The notes: generated by a model not told the origin, from the sequence alone. A stretch of DNA of 64,000 nucleotides from Gemmatimonadaceae bacterium (GCA_037721215.1 JBBJNV010000001.1:124001-188000); one strand, 5' to 3'; positions 33,012 to 42,950 are shown, counted from the first letter of the stretch. Numbers and translations are program-made.

Positions 33012-35192
33012 ATGCTTGCTTGCGTCTTCGCTGCCATCTCGATCGCCGCTTTGTCACAGGATACTGTTGCCCCGCAGCCGGCGGTCGACTCGGCTGGGCT
33101 TGTTACTCTGCTTTCCGAGGCCGCGCGTGTCAACGCGCAGATCCCCGAGCGCCTGCGCGCATATCGGGCCGGGATTGAAACGGAAATGTCGCTCGCTCTT
33201 CTCGACTCCGGTGGCCGGGAACGCACGGTGCAGATCGAGCAAATCGCAAGCGACGTCCGATGGCGCGCGCCCGGCCGGTATGATCAGCGCGTTACTGGCT
33301 ACCGCTCACAGGCCGTCGGCCCTGCCTTTTCGCTGATGAGCATCTTTGGTGGCTGGACTACACCCACGCTCTACGGGAATCGGCTGCAGCTCGGCGTCAT
33401 TCCGGCGACTGCATCGAGCAATCTGCCGCGGACAAACAGCGCAGGGTTGGCAATTCATCCGCTCGCGACGAGCCGCGACACATACTACGCGTTCAGCGGT
33501 GGGGATACGGCTGTTGTCCTGTTTTCGCAGGGCCGTCGCATTCCCGTCGTCAACGTGCGCGTAGAGCCGCGAATCAACGCTCCCGGCGACGCGATCCTTT
33601 TTTACGGCGACATGCAGCTTGACGCGGACAGGAAGCAGATCGTCCGGATGCGCGGCCGGATGGTCGAAGTGCGCAATGGCCGCCAGACGATCGCTTCGGG
33701 GAGCCGCATACCCGGGGTCAGCGGCGCGTCGTTCGTGGAGCTCGTGAACGTCGAGGTTGACGGGCAGTACTGGCTGCCCGCGTATCAGCGCACCGAGCTG
33801 CAGGCCCGGATCGGACTCTTCGGCGATTTCCGGAGCATCATCCGCATCGTGTCCCGGTTCAACACTTACCGCACCAATGATTCATCGTGGACCGCCCGAT
33901 CCTCGGCGCCTCCCGGCGTGAGGCATCACCTCACCTTCGCGCCCTCCGACAGTCTGTCGCGGTTCGACGACTGGGCCAAACCACTGGGTGCCTCGAGCGA
34001 GGATGTCTACTACGCGGATTTTGACGACCTCGCACCTGCGGCGTGGAGCACCAATGGCAGATCGACGGTGCAGTTCCGCCCGCAAAGTCTCGGCGAGGTG
34101 TTTCGCTTCAATCGGGTCGAAGGCCTGTTCACCGGTATCGCCGCGAAACGGGACTTTCGAGATTCCGCGCCCGGACTTTCGGTGCGCGGATCGATCGGGT
34201 ATGCGTGGGCCGAGGGCGTGCCACGAGGCATGTTCGGGATCGAGCAGCGGCGGGGAAGAACTACGGCTGGTATGCGCGTCGAGCGATCACTCAACAACAC
34301 AAACGACTTTGTGCTGCCGCTGTCGTGGGGCGCGACAATCCCGGCACTGCTCGGAAGCCGCGACGATTTCGATTACCTCGACCGGCGAAGCGCGACGGCT
34401 TTCGTCAGTCGCGCGTTGGGGCTCGAGCGTCGGTCGGTGGTGCGATTCGAAATCGGGCCGGGGTCCGACAATTCAGTGCAACAGAACGCGTCGCAGGGAC
34501 TGTACGTGGGCGACGGCGGGTTTCTGCCTAACCGCGGGATTGTGCCAGGAAGTTTCGTGCGCAGTGCGACCACACTCGAGCTCAATCCTCAGGTGAGCGG
34601 TCTCTTCGTCGACCGGGGGATCGGCGCGCGGGTGCACTACGAGAGAGGCGACGGCGACCTGCGCTGGCAGCGGCTGGAGCTTCGTATTGCCGCCCGGCGC
34701 GAGCTGGGGCCATTCGAGTTGTTCGCTCGGGGCGATGCCGGCACGCTGCTCGGAACGCCGATACCGCAGTCGATGTTCGAGATTGGAAGCAGCGAGGGTC
34801 TCGGCGCGTACGGGTACAAGGAATTTGCCGGTGATCGGGCCGCTATCGGACGGGCGACCGTTGGATACAACCTGCCGGTTCTTCGCGCACCCGTACGACT
34901 GCCCGCAAATCTCATCGTGCCGGGAATTGCACCCGGTGTGGCGGCCGGGATCCGTGCCGGATGGACGGACATTTCGGGACCGGCGGCGCAAACCGCACTG
35001 CTGCGGCTCGGCTCCAGGCTGGATACGGCGAGCGGGGTTGTGGTGCCAATCTCCCGGCCCACAGACGGCATACGAGCCACCGCTGAATTGTTGCTGACTT
35101 TTTTCAGCGGTTCCGTTTCAGTTGGTGTAACTCGCCCGATCGATCAGTCGGGACCCTGGAAATTTACCGGGAGAATCGGGCAGGGCTTCTGA
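33012..35192 (+). CDS. Outer-membrane beta-barrel protein, DUF5686-like
   Basis: ATG 33012, nine bases after AGGAAA, opens a signal peptide (ACVFAAISIAALSQ). The next ~330 residues are beta-rich and have no TonB plug. The C-terminal ~350 residues show alternating strands with Tyr/Gly-rich turns (LFTGIAAKRDFRDSAPGLSV, GRATVGYNLPVLRAP) and end in WKFTGRIGQGF, a typical barrel-closing aromatic strand. This layout resembles large BamA-like barrel proteins (DUF5686). No enzymatic motif seen. It runs 15 bases into a convergent NTF2-like gene. Confidence 0.65.
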   Translation: MLACVFAAISIAALSQDTVAPQPAVDSAGLVTLLSEAARVNAQIPERLRAYRAGIETEMSLALLDSGGRERTVQIEQIASDVRWRAPGRYDQRVTGYRSQAVGPAFSLMSIFGGWTTPTLYGNRLQLGVIPATASSNLPRTNSAGLAIHPLATSRDTYYAFSGGDTAVVLFSQGRRIPVVNVRVEPRINAPGDAILFYGDMQLDADRKQIVRMRGRMVEVRNGRQTIASGSRIPGVSGASFVELVNVEVDGQYWLPAYQRTELQARIGLFGDFRSIIRIVSRFNTYRTNDSSWTARSSAPPGVRHHLTFAPSDSLSRFDDWAKPLGASSEDVYYADFDDLAPAAWSTNGRSTVQFRPQSLGEVFRFNRVEGLFTGIAAKRDFRDSAPGLSVRGSIGYAWAEGVPRGMFGIEQRRGRTTAGMRVERSLNNTNDFVLPLSWGATIPALLGSRDDFDYLDRRSATAFVSRALGLERRSVVRFEIGPGSDNSVQQNASQGLYVGDGGFLPNRGIVPGSFVRSATTLELNPQVSGLFVDRGIGARVHYERGDGDLRWQRLELRIAARRELGPFELFARGDAGTLLGTPIPQSMFEIGSSEGLGAYGYKEFAGDRAAIGRATVGYNLPVLRAPVRLPANLIVPGIAPGVAAGIRAGWTDISGPAAQTALLRLGSRLDTASGVVVPISRPTDGIRATAELLLTFFSGSVSVGVTRPIDQSGPWKFTGRIGQGF

Positions 35193-35207
35193 GCAAACTT
35201 CCGTCTC

Positions 35208-35600
35208 TCAGGCGCCCGGAGCGTTGTAGAAGAACTGCTCCCGGACAATCTTGCCGTCTTCCACCGTATACAACGCCATTTCGTCCATCTTCATGCGGCG
35301 GCCTGCGGGCTTGAACGTGGTGTCGTAGACATAATGCACGGCAAACTGTTCTCCCGCCACGAATGGCCCGTTGACCTCGGCACTATGAACTTCGTTGTTC
35401 TCCACCCACCACTTGTTCTTGCCGCGAATGGCATCGATGCCCGTCATTTCCGCGGGCATTTCGTCGCTACCGGCGGATTCGATGCTTACGATGTCAGACG
35501 AGTAGAACTTGGTGATCGCGTCTTCGTTACGACCGGCGCGGCACATTGCCACGAGCTCGTTGGCGATGGCGGATACCGAGTTGGATGCGGAAGCAGTCAT
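35208..35600 (-). CDS. NTF2-like/SnoaL-type domain protein
   Basis: The 130-residue cytoplasmic protein has a cone-shaped NTF2-like pattern: an N-terminal helix with ANELVAMCRAGRNEDAITKF, then strands ending GKIVREQFFYNAPGA. The family includes ketosteroid isomerase-like and polyketide cyclase-like enzymes and non-enzymatic binding modules. No catalytic Asp-His pair could be fixed by eye, so the activity is unknown. Confidence 0.8.
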   Translation of the reverse strand: MTASASNSVSAIANELVAMCRAGRNEDAITKFYSSDIVSIESAGSDEMPAEMTGIDAIRGKNKWWVENNEVHSAEVNGPFVAGEQFAVHYVYDTTFKPAGRRMKMDEMALYTVEDGKIVREQFFYNAPGA

Positions 35601-35709
35601 TGCGTGTCCTCGAATCAGGGGTTGTTTCTATACTATCGGGCGACTGAGGTGTTGTCACGATCCGGGAGCGTAACGACTGCGATACAAGATCGGTGTGAAT
35701 GCCTGCTCT

Positions 35710-38700
35710 TCATCGAATCGAAGCGATCACGCGCGCCACGAGATTGCGCAGAGTAGTACCGTTGACCACCGACAGTCGTCCGCTCGCGACCAACCCGTCT
35801 ATTTCCTTAAGCACCTCGGTGAGCTGTGCTGTAGCTACATGTTTCTGATCGTGTTCGAGATTCTGAATGGCGGCTTTTAGTTTGGCTGTGAGCGAGGCAG
35901 CGTCACCGCTGCCGAGGGCGCCCGCCGCTACAAAGTGCTCCACCAGCAAAACAGCTTTCCTCGCGCCATTGACGGGTACGAGTACCGGCGCCGGCGGCTG
36001 AGCAGCAGTTACGGTGATCGTTGCACTCCGGGTGGAGGTAACGTCGTCATCCGAGACCGTTACGGTCACCGTGTAAGTTCCTGGAGGGGCGTATGTGTGC
36101 GACAACGAGAAGCTCATACCCGACAGCTCAAGCTCGACGGGTCCTGAGCCATCGCCGTAATCAGCTGTGGCGGTCCATGTGTCTGTACCGGGGTCTGTGA
36201 ATGACCCGTCAGCGGTGTAGACAGCACCGGAAGGCAGCGTTGCATCGGCAAGTGTACTGATTTCCGGCGCAACATTCGAAACGGTGGCTGTCGTGGAAAC
36301 TGTGTCAGCCAGACCGCGAATGTCGGTGACGATGAGCCGCACCGTGTAGATACCGTCCTGAGCATAGACAAGCGCAACGGCAACTCCCGATCCCGTCGTT
36401 CCATCGCCGAAATCCCACGCATATTCGAGTGCGTCGTTGTCCGGGTCGCTCGAAAGCGCGGCACTGATCGACAAAACCGAACCCTCGAACGATTCGTAGG
36501 GACCGTCGAGTGCGGCAACTGGCGGTGCGGTCCCGCTCTCGACGGCGATCTCGATGTCGTCGCGCAGCAGCGACAAAACGTCATAGCCGGTCAGCGCCTC
36601 GACATCATCTACGGTTCTCTTGTACGTCTCCCAGTTCACGTTCCGGACTCCGGCATCGTTCGGCATGATGACCGCGACGACATCGATGTCCCGATAATCA
36701 TCGATGTCTTCATTTCCCTGATCGCGTGGCATGATGACGGCGACTTTCCAGACGCTGTCGGGGATCGTGATCCTCCCCTGATCCTTGATTGTGCCCTTGC
36801 TGCCGAAGACACCCGCAATGATGTAGACCTCGCGATTTTGCAGACGGGCGAAGTCGCCGAGGTAATTCTCCAGCACCGCCCATGGACCCTGATTGAGGTC
36901 GGCTGCCTGTGGGATGATGTTCGAGAAGTAGAACGTGGTCGCATTATCCAGACTGCCGGACTCGCGATCGAACGACCGCGCGAGGTGCCCTCGGTCGATG
37001 GCATATCCGTGGAATGTGCCCGCCCCTGTGTAGGCAGCAGTCGTGTAGGGCGTTCCTGGCAGCAGCGGATCGTACGTGAAGCAGTCACAACGATCCTGCG
37101 GGCCGAAGTGGGTTGCGTCGAGATTGTAGCTTACCCAGTTAGGCGTACCAAGAGCGCTGTTCCACGAGCTTGTGAACTGATCGCGACGGATGATGAAGTC
37201 GTTGCTTGCATCGGCGTCGGTCGGATCACCAAACTCAGTGTTGCTGCCGTACTGGGCCGTGGTGCTGGCAACGGCAACACGCGTCGGCAGCGAATAAGTG
37301 GCAGTTGCCCCATCGGGGGCTGTGGCCCGGAAAATCGCGGTGCCGGGTGCAAGCGCACGCACGACACCGTCAGCGTCGATACTCGCAATTGTCGGTGTCT
37401 CGGAGGTCCATCTGAAGACGGTTGGAATCACCACCGCGTCCGGTCCGCGGAGAGTCGCGAAGATCTGGTCCTCGAACCCGACGGGAAGTGGCACATCTCC
37501 GACAGGCGCTCTTCCGGAGAACCCGATGCTGTTTCCGGGAGGCGGCGGAGGCGGTCCAACACCACTGTTGCAGCCACCGATGGTCGCGAGCTTCGGCGCC
37601 AGCCATACGCCGAGCGCGTTGCGCTGAAGGGACTGCCCTGCGGGCGTGTTGACCTCGGCGACGCCGATATCCCGCGAAACCCTGCCCGCAGCGGGTCCGT
37701 TGCTCGCAGTGAATGATCCCTCGTAGGAGAGAAACTCGACTACGGTGCCTTGGGCGTTTACCAGTGCAAAGCCATCCGGATCGCCGTTCTGGATGCCATC
37801 GGTGGGATACCTGATTGCAAGAACCCCCCGGCCGTCGCACATCGATGGAATGACTCCGGTGAGAGTCCTGGTGTCATACGCTTGACCCGCCGGAGTACCG
37901 CCGGCGTTGTAAAGCACGACGGTCCAGCCGGTAAGCACTGTACCCGCAGGCCCTTCAATCTCGATTGCCTCGTTGACGTCGGTGCCGGCATTGTCGTAGT
38001 GGATTTCGGAGAATCGCGTTTCCGGCGGCGGCGGCGGCGGGGTTACCTGAAGCGACGCCGTGTCGGCTTTGCCGTTCGCGGAGGCTGCGATGATCAAGGT
38101 GTTGCCGGGCGTGAGCCCGGTAGCAAGGCCGTTTGCGTTCACATTGGCCACCGCTGGAACGGTGCTGGTCCAGGTGAGCGTTGCGGTTACCGGAGCGTTG
38201 GCGGCATCGAACGCGGTTCCAACGAAAAGCCGGGTCGCGCCCTGCTCGATCGATGCGGTTTCAGGGGTTACGGTGACACGGTCGACGACGACCGGAGCCG
38301 GCGGATTGCTGAAGTCATTGCATGCGCCGAAGGTGCTCGCCTCGGGAGCTTTCCAGGTGCCGTCGCTGTTCCTCTGAAGGGATTGGCCGACAGGTGTGTC
38401 ACCTGTTTCGGCGACGCCAATACTGGTGGATACCACACCGCTGGCCGGCCCGCCGACGGCGGTGAAAGTGCCTTCGTAGGAAAGAAACTCGATCAGTGTA
38501 CCGCCGGGCGCGACCAGCGCGACACCGTCCGGATCGCCGTTCTGGATGCCGTTCGACGGGTAGCTGACGACCACGACACCGCGGGTAGAGCATGTCGCAG
38601 GAATCACCCCGGTGAGCGGCGAAGTAGTGTACGGCGCACCACCGCTGCCGTTGTAGAGAACCACCTGATAGCCCGTCAGATCTGTTCCCGCTGGTCCAGA

Positions 38701-38892
38701 AATCTCAACAGCCTCGCCGGCATCGGCGCCGACGTTGTCGTAGTGGATTTCGCTGATCCGCACCACAGGCGGAGCCACTGCTGCCACGAATCCTGGAGCG
38801 TCAACCGCTCCCGGGCCGCTGATGCTGTTTTCAGAGCACGACGTGCCCACAACAGCGAGCGTGACAAACGCGACACAGGTTCTGAAGCGCAT
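35710..38892 (-). CDS. Secreted multi-domain DNA/RNA non-specific endonuclease with lamin-tail, Ig-like, PKD and FIMAH modules
   Basis: ATG 38892 gives a lipoprotein-type signal (FVTLAVVGTSCSEN), so it is exported. Domain order: lamin-tail-like domain 1 (RISEIHYDNVGADAGEAVEI), Big-2-like domain (VTVTPETASIEQGATRLFVG), lamin-tail-like domain 2 (RFSEIHYDNAGTDVNEAIEI), a second Big-2 domain, then a NucA/EndoG-type nuclease with the catalytic DRGH (HGYAIDRGHLARSFDRE, near residue 634). Two PKD-like domains follow (YAWDFGDGTTGSG and ATADYGDGSGPVEL), and last a FIMAH helical domain (~last 80 residues). The layout fits surface-bound DNA degradation for nutrient uptake or competition. The minus-strand NTF2-like gene lies 109 bases downstream. 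Confidence 0.9.
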   Translation of the reverse strand: MRFRTCVAFVTLAVVGTSCSENSISGPGAVDAPGFVAAVAPPVVRISEIHYDNVGADAGEAVEISGPAGTDLTGYQVVLYNGSGGAPYTTSPLTGVIPATCSTRGVVVVSYPSNGIQNGDPDGVALVAPGGTLIEFLSYEGTFTAVGGPASGVVSTSIGVAETGDTPVGQSLQRNSDGTWKAPEASTFGACNDFSNPPAPVVVDRVTVTPETASIEQGATRLFVGTAFDAANAPVTATLTWTSTVPAVANVNANGLATGLTPGNTLIIAASANGKADTASLQVTPPPPPPETRFSEIHYDNAGTDVNEAIEIEGPAGTVLTGWTVVLYNAGGTPAGQAYDTRTLTGVIPSMCDGRGVLAIRYPTDGIQNGDPDGFALVNAQGTVVEFLSYEGSFTASNGPAAGRVSRDIGVAEVNTPAGQSLQRNALGVWLAPKLATIGGCNSGVGPPPPPPGNSIGFSGRAPVGDVPLPVGFEDQIFATLRGPDAVVIPTVFRWTSETPTIASIDADGVVRALAPGTAIFRATAPDGATATYSLPTRVAVASTTAQYGSNTEFGDPTDADASNDFIIRRDQFTSSWNSALGTPNWVSYNLDATHFGPQDRCDCFTYDPLLPGTPYTTAAYTGAGTFHGYAIDRGHLARSFDRESGSLDNATTFYFSNIIPQAADLNQGPWAVLENYLGDFARLQNREVYIIAGVFGSKGTIKDQGRITIPDSVWKVAVIMPRDQGNEDIDDYRDIDVVAVIMPNDAGVRNVNWETYKRTVDDVEALTGYDVLSLLRDDIEIAVESGTAPPVAALDGPYESFEGSVLSISAALSSDPDNDALEYAWDFGDGTTGSGVAVALVYAQDGIYTVRLIVTDIRGLADTVSTTATVSNVAPEISTLADATLPSGAVYTADGSFTDPGTDTWTATADYGDGSGPVELELSGMSFSLSHTYAPPGTYTVTVTVSDDDVTSTRSATITVTAAQPPAPVLVPVNGARKAVLLVEHFVAAGALGSGDAASLTAKLKAAIQNLEHDQKHVATAQLTEVLKEIDGLVASGRLSVVNGTTLRNLVARVIASIR

Positions 38893-39048
38893 CAGATTTT
38901 CCAGTGAGTGAGGGGCTGCGGCAGTGCGGAGCATCGCTGCGGTGCGTAAGCATTATATCCGCAATCACATGGCAATGTACTAAAAAGACTGTCACGGGAG
39001 ACCCCGCGGCAAACGGCCACTTGTGCTCCGGCCGCTCGCTCAATCGGC

Positions 39049-39077
39049 TTGAATTTTAACCCTTCGCGGTGTATGCT
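39049..39077 (+). promoter_or_regulatory. Sigma-70-like promoter for the lipoprotein gene
   Basis: TTGAAT (39049-39054) and TATGCT (39072-39077) are separated by 17 bases. Transcription would start near 39084, leaving a ~30-base leader that contains AAAGGAG seven bases before the ATG at 39115. Confidence 0.6.
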
Positions 39078-39114
39078 GGCCTGCGCCAGAACCCACATCT
39101 GAAAGGAGATTGAG

Positions 39115-39819
39115 ATGAACATCAGACCCGGAATTCTTCTGCTATCGCTTTCAATCCTGCTCGGCACCGGCTGCAAGAGCGACGAGGAAAAAGCCGCGGA
39201 AGAGGCAGCCGAGAGCATGGCTGAGGCCGGCAAGCAGATGGGGGAGGCAGGCAGGAAGATGGCGGAGGCGGCAAAAGCCGGTGGCTCGGGAATGGACGAC
39301 GCGATGGCCGCAATGGGAGCCATGGGTGCGGCGATGGGCTCAAAAGACGGCAAGAAGGTCGAGACCGTTGATTTCCGTCAGCTCAAGGACCTGCTGCCTG
39401 AATCGCTGCCGGGCATGGCTCGAACGGATGCGACGGGCGAAAAAACCGGCGCGATGGGAATGCAGATCTCGACGGCTGAGGGTCGTTACAAGTCGAACGG
39501 GCCCGGCTCGATGTCGGTTACGATGACCGATATCGGCAGCATGTCGGGGCTCGCCGGAATGGCAAACTACGCGTGGTCGGCCACCGAGTACGACCGCGAG
39601 AGTGGCACCGGGTACGAGAAGACCACGACATTCAATGGCCACAAAGCCCAGGAGAAATACGACAGGAGCGGGCGATTTGGCGAATTGAGCGTGATGGTCG
39701 GCGGCCGCTTCGTCGTCAAGGCCGAGGGCAGGGACGTCGACATGAATGCCATCAAGGCCGCGCTTGGCAAGGTCGACCTCGCCAAGCTCGACAGGATGAA
39801 GAACAGCGGCGTGCAGTAG
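39115..39819 (+). CDS. Ala/Met-rich lipoprotein of unknown function
   Basis: The signal ends in LSILLGTGCKS (lipobox Cys at residue 20). Residues ~23-60 form a charged, helical stretch rich in Ala, Glu and Met (AAEEAAESMAEAGKQMGEAG) that could be a coiled coil. It is followed by a Gly/Met-rich linker and a ~150-residue beta-rich domain (ATEYDRESGTGYEKTTTFNG). No family with known function was recognised. AAAGGAG gives a strong ribosome site and the gene has its own promoter. It ends tail to tail with the App1-like gene. Confidence 0.75.
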   Translation: MNIRPGILLLSLSILLGTGCKSDEEKAAEEAAESMAEAGKQMGEAGRKMAEAAKAGGSGMDDAMAAMGAMGAAMGSKDGKKVETVDFRQLKDLLPESLPGMARTDATGEKTGAMGMQISTAEGRYKSNGPGSMSVTMTDIGSMSGLAGMANYAWSATEYDRESGTGYEKTTTFNGHKAQEKYDRSGRFGELSVMVGGRFVVKAEGRDVDMNAIKAALGKVDLAKLDRMKNSGVQ

Positions 39820-39849
39820 GCGTCACCTCTTCTGGATCCACAGGACGGT

Positions 39850-41040
39850 TCATGGTGCGTTCTCCCCGTCTTTCAGCTCGATTCCCGGCGCCGACACTTT
39901 GCTGTCGTCCTTTCCTTCGTCCGCTTTCTTTTCTTCACTGACCGCCGGCAACGCGTCGGCGCTTATCCATCCCTGAGCGGCTGCATGTTTCGCGGCGCCC
40001 AGGGTGTCTTCGGATAGGACGAGAGTGGAGCCCGCGGCAAGTACTTCATCCGCCAGCCGCTTTATCGACGCCGAGCGATCGGCGCTGCGAACGACATCTC
40101 TGATGTAGATCGCCCTCACGCGTTTCGGAAATTCCCCGACGATCTGGCGGTAAATCTCCGGATCGTGCTGGCTTGTATCGCCGATGAGGATGAATTCCAT
40201 CGCGGGATAGCACTGCATGATGTTGCGTATTGCGACGCCCTTGTGTTCGAAGTGCCGGGTTGGCGCAAGGGATCCCAACCTCATGTCCCAGTCTCTCAAC
40301 AGGATCGGCCCACGTGGAATTTTCTGCAGGTCCATGAACTCGGAAATCACGTCGTGGATATTCCATGGGCTGCTGGACACGTAAAACACAGGATTCTTTT
40401 CCGAGCCCACCAATCCGTTACGAAGCGCTTCGTAGAACGCTGCCACTCCGGGAAATGGGAGCCGCGTGCGGGCGTTGCCGAGTATCACCGTGCGCGCGGC
40501 GAGAAGAAAGTTGGATACCCGTGACTGAATGACAGTGTCATCGATGTCGCTGATCACGCCGAACCGCGCACTGTCCGCGGGCACGAGGGTTTCTCCACTG
40601 CCTTTTACCGTATCCTTCCCCGGAGGGACTGGCGAAACCAGTTCCACTGAATACTCATGCCACTCTTTATCGGAGTCGAGGGGAATGGTGGCTTCCATCC
40701 GGCCGCCAAAAAATCCCTCGTCATCGGCTTTCATGTCTGTCGTCGTTCCGCCGCCGTGGCCGATTGCGACTCCTGCAAACGGCAGTGGGTCGCTGTCCGC
40801 GCGCCGGTAGGTATTCAGAAGATTCTTCAGAATCGAGTCGGCATCAGTGCTCGCGGCGATCGAGCCTTTCTCGACGACCCGTCCGTAGACGTAGGCCTCA
40901 TTCCGGTTGCCGAATCCCCGATACGAGACGATGGCGAAAGGATCGTCATCGAACACCGATCGAACCGCGCGCGCGGCTTTTTTCAGGCCTCGCGCCGCGC
41001 CATCGACAATGGAGTCCAGGCGGTCGGCGGAGTCGGTCAT
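39850..41040 (-). CDS. App1-type phosphatidate phosphatase domain protein (DUF2183)
   Basis: The 396-residue HAD-like enzyme carries the DxDxT catalytic motif in GVISDIDDTVIQSRVSN (~residues 155-170), the phosphate-binding Ser region FYVSSSPWNIHDVI, and the acidic motif FILIGDTSQHDPEIY. App1 removes phosphate from phosphatidic acid. The N-terminal ~150 residues form a beta-rich domain typical of the bacterial branch. Its start follows the end of a dynamin-like GTPase gene by 59 bases on the same strand, suggesting joint work on membranes. No transmembrane helix is evident. The Lys/Asp-rich tail (EEKKADEGKDDSK) is disordered. Confidence 0.88.
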   Translation of the reverse strand: MTDSADRLDSIVDGAARGLKKAARAVRSVFDDDPFAIVSYRGFGNRNEAYVYGRVVEKGSIAASTDADSILKNLLNTYRRADSDPLPFAGVAIGHGGGTTTDMKADDEGFFGGRMEATIPLDSDKEWHEYSVELVSPVPPGKDTVKGSGETLVPADSARFGVISDIDDTVIQSRVSNFLLAARTVILGNARTRLPFPGVAAFYEALRNGLVGSEKNPVFYVSSSPWNIHDVISEFMDLQKIPRGPILLRDWDMRLGSLAPTRHFEHKGVAIRNIMQCYPAMEFILIGDTSQHDPEIYRQIVGEFPKRVRAIYIRDVVRSADRSASIKRLADEVLAAGSTLVLSEDTLGAAKHAAAQGWISADALPAVSEEKKADEGKDDSKVSAPGIELKDGENAP

Positions 41041-41099
41041 CGGTATGCGCCCATTTCCATGCCCGGTGGTTTGTGGACTACGTCACGAATTGCGTGGCC

Positions 41100-42950
41100 T
41101 CATCTGGGCGCGGCGGGCGGTGTCTCTTCCGGGAACGTCGCGATTACCCGCTGCTCGAGCGCACTCACTTCGCGCTCAGCCTCACGCAATTGTGAAAGGC
41201 CGCCTTCGAGCTTTGTCTTTTCGGTTTCGAGAAAACGCTCATAGGGCGCGACAACCTCGAGAAGCTGATCTTCATACCGACGGAGCTGCTCCTCAAACTT
41301 GGCGCGCAACAGCGTTGCCAGATCATCGTTCAGCTTCGCGATCTTCGTTTCGAAATCCTCGATCAGTTGACGACGTTTGGCAGGAATGATGAGCCACCCG
41401 GCAATCGCGAATATTGTTGCGGTGAGGATGCCGGTAACATCCAGCGCAGCAGTCGTGAACGCCGTCACCAGGAGTGCTCCGAGTCCGATAGCAAGTACGT
41501 TGACACCGAACGCCTGATTGACCGCTGCCTTGACGGAATCCACGATCTCGCGTGCTTCGCGATCGGAGTCGTACTCGCTAAGGCGACGTTCGACCGGTTC
41601 TCTTAGCCGGGCGAACATCTCTTCCCGATTGTACTGAAACTCTGTGTCACCGTGCGGAGTGAGAGCGCCTGATTCGCGGAGGCGCGCGGTATGCGCGTCA
41701 AGCTCAGCAAAGACGCTGCTCCAAAGACGAAGATTTCGCTGCACGGTCCAGTCGACCATCTTGTGCACTACTTCCTCGATCTGGTGAGGAGAGTCGGTGA
41801 CGACTTCAGCGCGAAAGCGGTTCTCGACCGCGTCCTTGTTGCGCAGGAAGTTGGCGTTGCCGATTCGGATAGTGCGCTCGAACCATGAACGTCCGCGCCG
41901 TTCGAGCTCGTAAAGCACATTCCGGACTTCGATCAGGTACCGCTCGGAATCGGTGCGCATCTCCTTTGAGTACGCATCCAGTTGTTCGTGGATCGAGCGG
42001 AGAACGCGCGCATCTTCGTGCACCACGACGAGGCGGGTATCGAGCGCCGCGACATTGTTCTTCAGCACGTTGCGAAGAACGCCGAGTGGCGAGAGCAGCT
42101 TGAGCCTGACTCTATCGGTTTCCCGGAGAGTTTCGAGAACATAGCGCTCGAGTGCGGGATATTCGTTCCGTGGATCGACTATGCCCGGCGTTCCCTGTCC
42201 CGGCACAGCCGCTGGCGACGTCTGTGATTCCGGTAGTGTGCCAGATGCACCTGCATTTCCGGCGCGAGCCGCAAGTTTGCCTCGCAGAGCCTGAAGCGCA
42301 CTTATGAAGTAGAGGGTCGGTGTCGTCGCACCCAGCCGGACTCCGATCTCCCTGTTGAGATACTCGCGCACGCGATCGAGCTGCTCATCGGAGTTGCGTC
42401 TGTCCACTCCATTGACGACAAAGACGACTTTCTTTCCCCATTCGCTGATGTGTGCGAGGAAGTCGAGCTCGCTGGCTGTCAGTGGTTGAAGCAGGCTGGT
42501 GACGAACAGCACGAGATCGGCGCGGGGGACGAACTGGCGCGTGATAGCTTCCTCCATCCTCTCGATGGAATTGGTGCCGGGTGTATCGACGATATCGAGG
42601 TCGCGCAGCACCTCGAGCGGATAGTGGTACAACTGGACATTCTCGCCGATCAGCTCTGGAGGCCCGGCCTTGCCGTAGCGGAGGATCGAGATATCCCGGG
42701 TCGTCGGAAGATCGCCCATGGCAAACACTTCATCGCCGAGGATGGCGTTGATGAAAGTGCTTTTACCGGTGTTGTATTCGCCGACGATGACGAGCAGAAA
42801 CAGCTCGTCCATTTCATTGACCAGCGACGCCAGCCTTTCCAGATCAGCGCGCTGGCCGTCGCTCTGCGCGAGTGTATCGCGCACGCGAAGGACGAGCTGG
42901 CGTTCGAGTGCTACTAACTCACCCTGCTGCCTTGTAAGAACCTGTTCCAA
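41100..42950 (-). CDS. Dynamin-family GTPase
   Basis: The 616-residue protein has a G domain at ~45-280: P-loop GEYNTGKSTFINA, switch-I Thr in LPTTRDIS, DTPGTNSIERM and the base-specific NGVD. The remaining region is helical, broken by two hydrophobic helices (LAIGLGALLVTAFTTAAL and GILTATIFAIAGWLI, near residues 480-525), so it is a membrane-inserted bacterial dynamin-like protein. A C-terminal coiled coil (FEEQLRRYEDQLLEVV) completes it. It probably senses or remodels the inner membrane. The App1-type lipid phosphatase is directly downstream. Confidence 0.92.
   Translation of the reverse strand: MEQVLTRQQGELVALERQLVLRVRDTLAQSDGQRADLERLASLVNEMDELFLLVIVGEYNTGKSTFINAILGDEVFAMGDLPTTRDISILRYGKAGPPELIGENVQLYHYPLEVLRDLDIVDTPGTNSIERMEEAITRQFVPRADLVLFVTSLLQPLTASELDFLAHISEWGKKVVFVVNGVDRRNSDEQLDRVREYLNREIGVRLGATTPTLYFISALQALRGKLAARAGNAGASGTLPESQTSPAAVPGQGTPGIVDPRNEYPALERYVLETLRETDRVRLKLLSPLGVLRNVLKNNVAALDTRLVVVHEDARVLRSIHEQLDAYSKEMRTDSERYLIEVRNVLYELERRGRSWFERTIRIGNANFLRNKDAVENRFRAEVVTDSPHQIEEVVHKMVDWTVQRNLRLWSSVFAELDAHTARLRESGALTPHGDTEFQYNREEMFARLREPVERRLSEYDSDREAREIVDSVKAAVNQAFGVNVLAIGLGALLVTAFTTAALDVTGILTATIFAIAGWLIIPAKRRQLIEDFETKIAKLNDDLATLLRAKFEEQLRRYEDQLLEVVAPYERFLETEKTKLEGGLSQLREAEREVSALEQRVIATFPEETPPAAPR

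Noticed and set aside
37750-38907. 385-codon plus-strand frame opposite the nuclease gene
   Set aside because: Antisense of the repetitive lamin-tail and Ig-like coding region, with no export signal or known motif.
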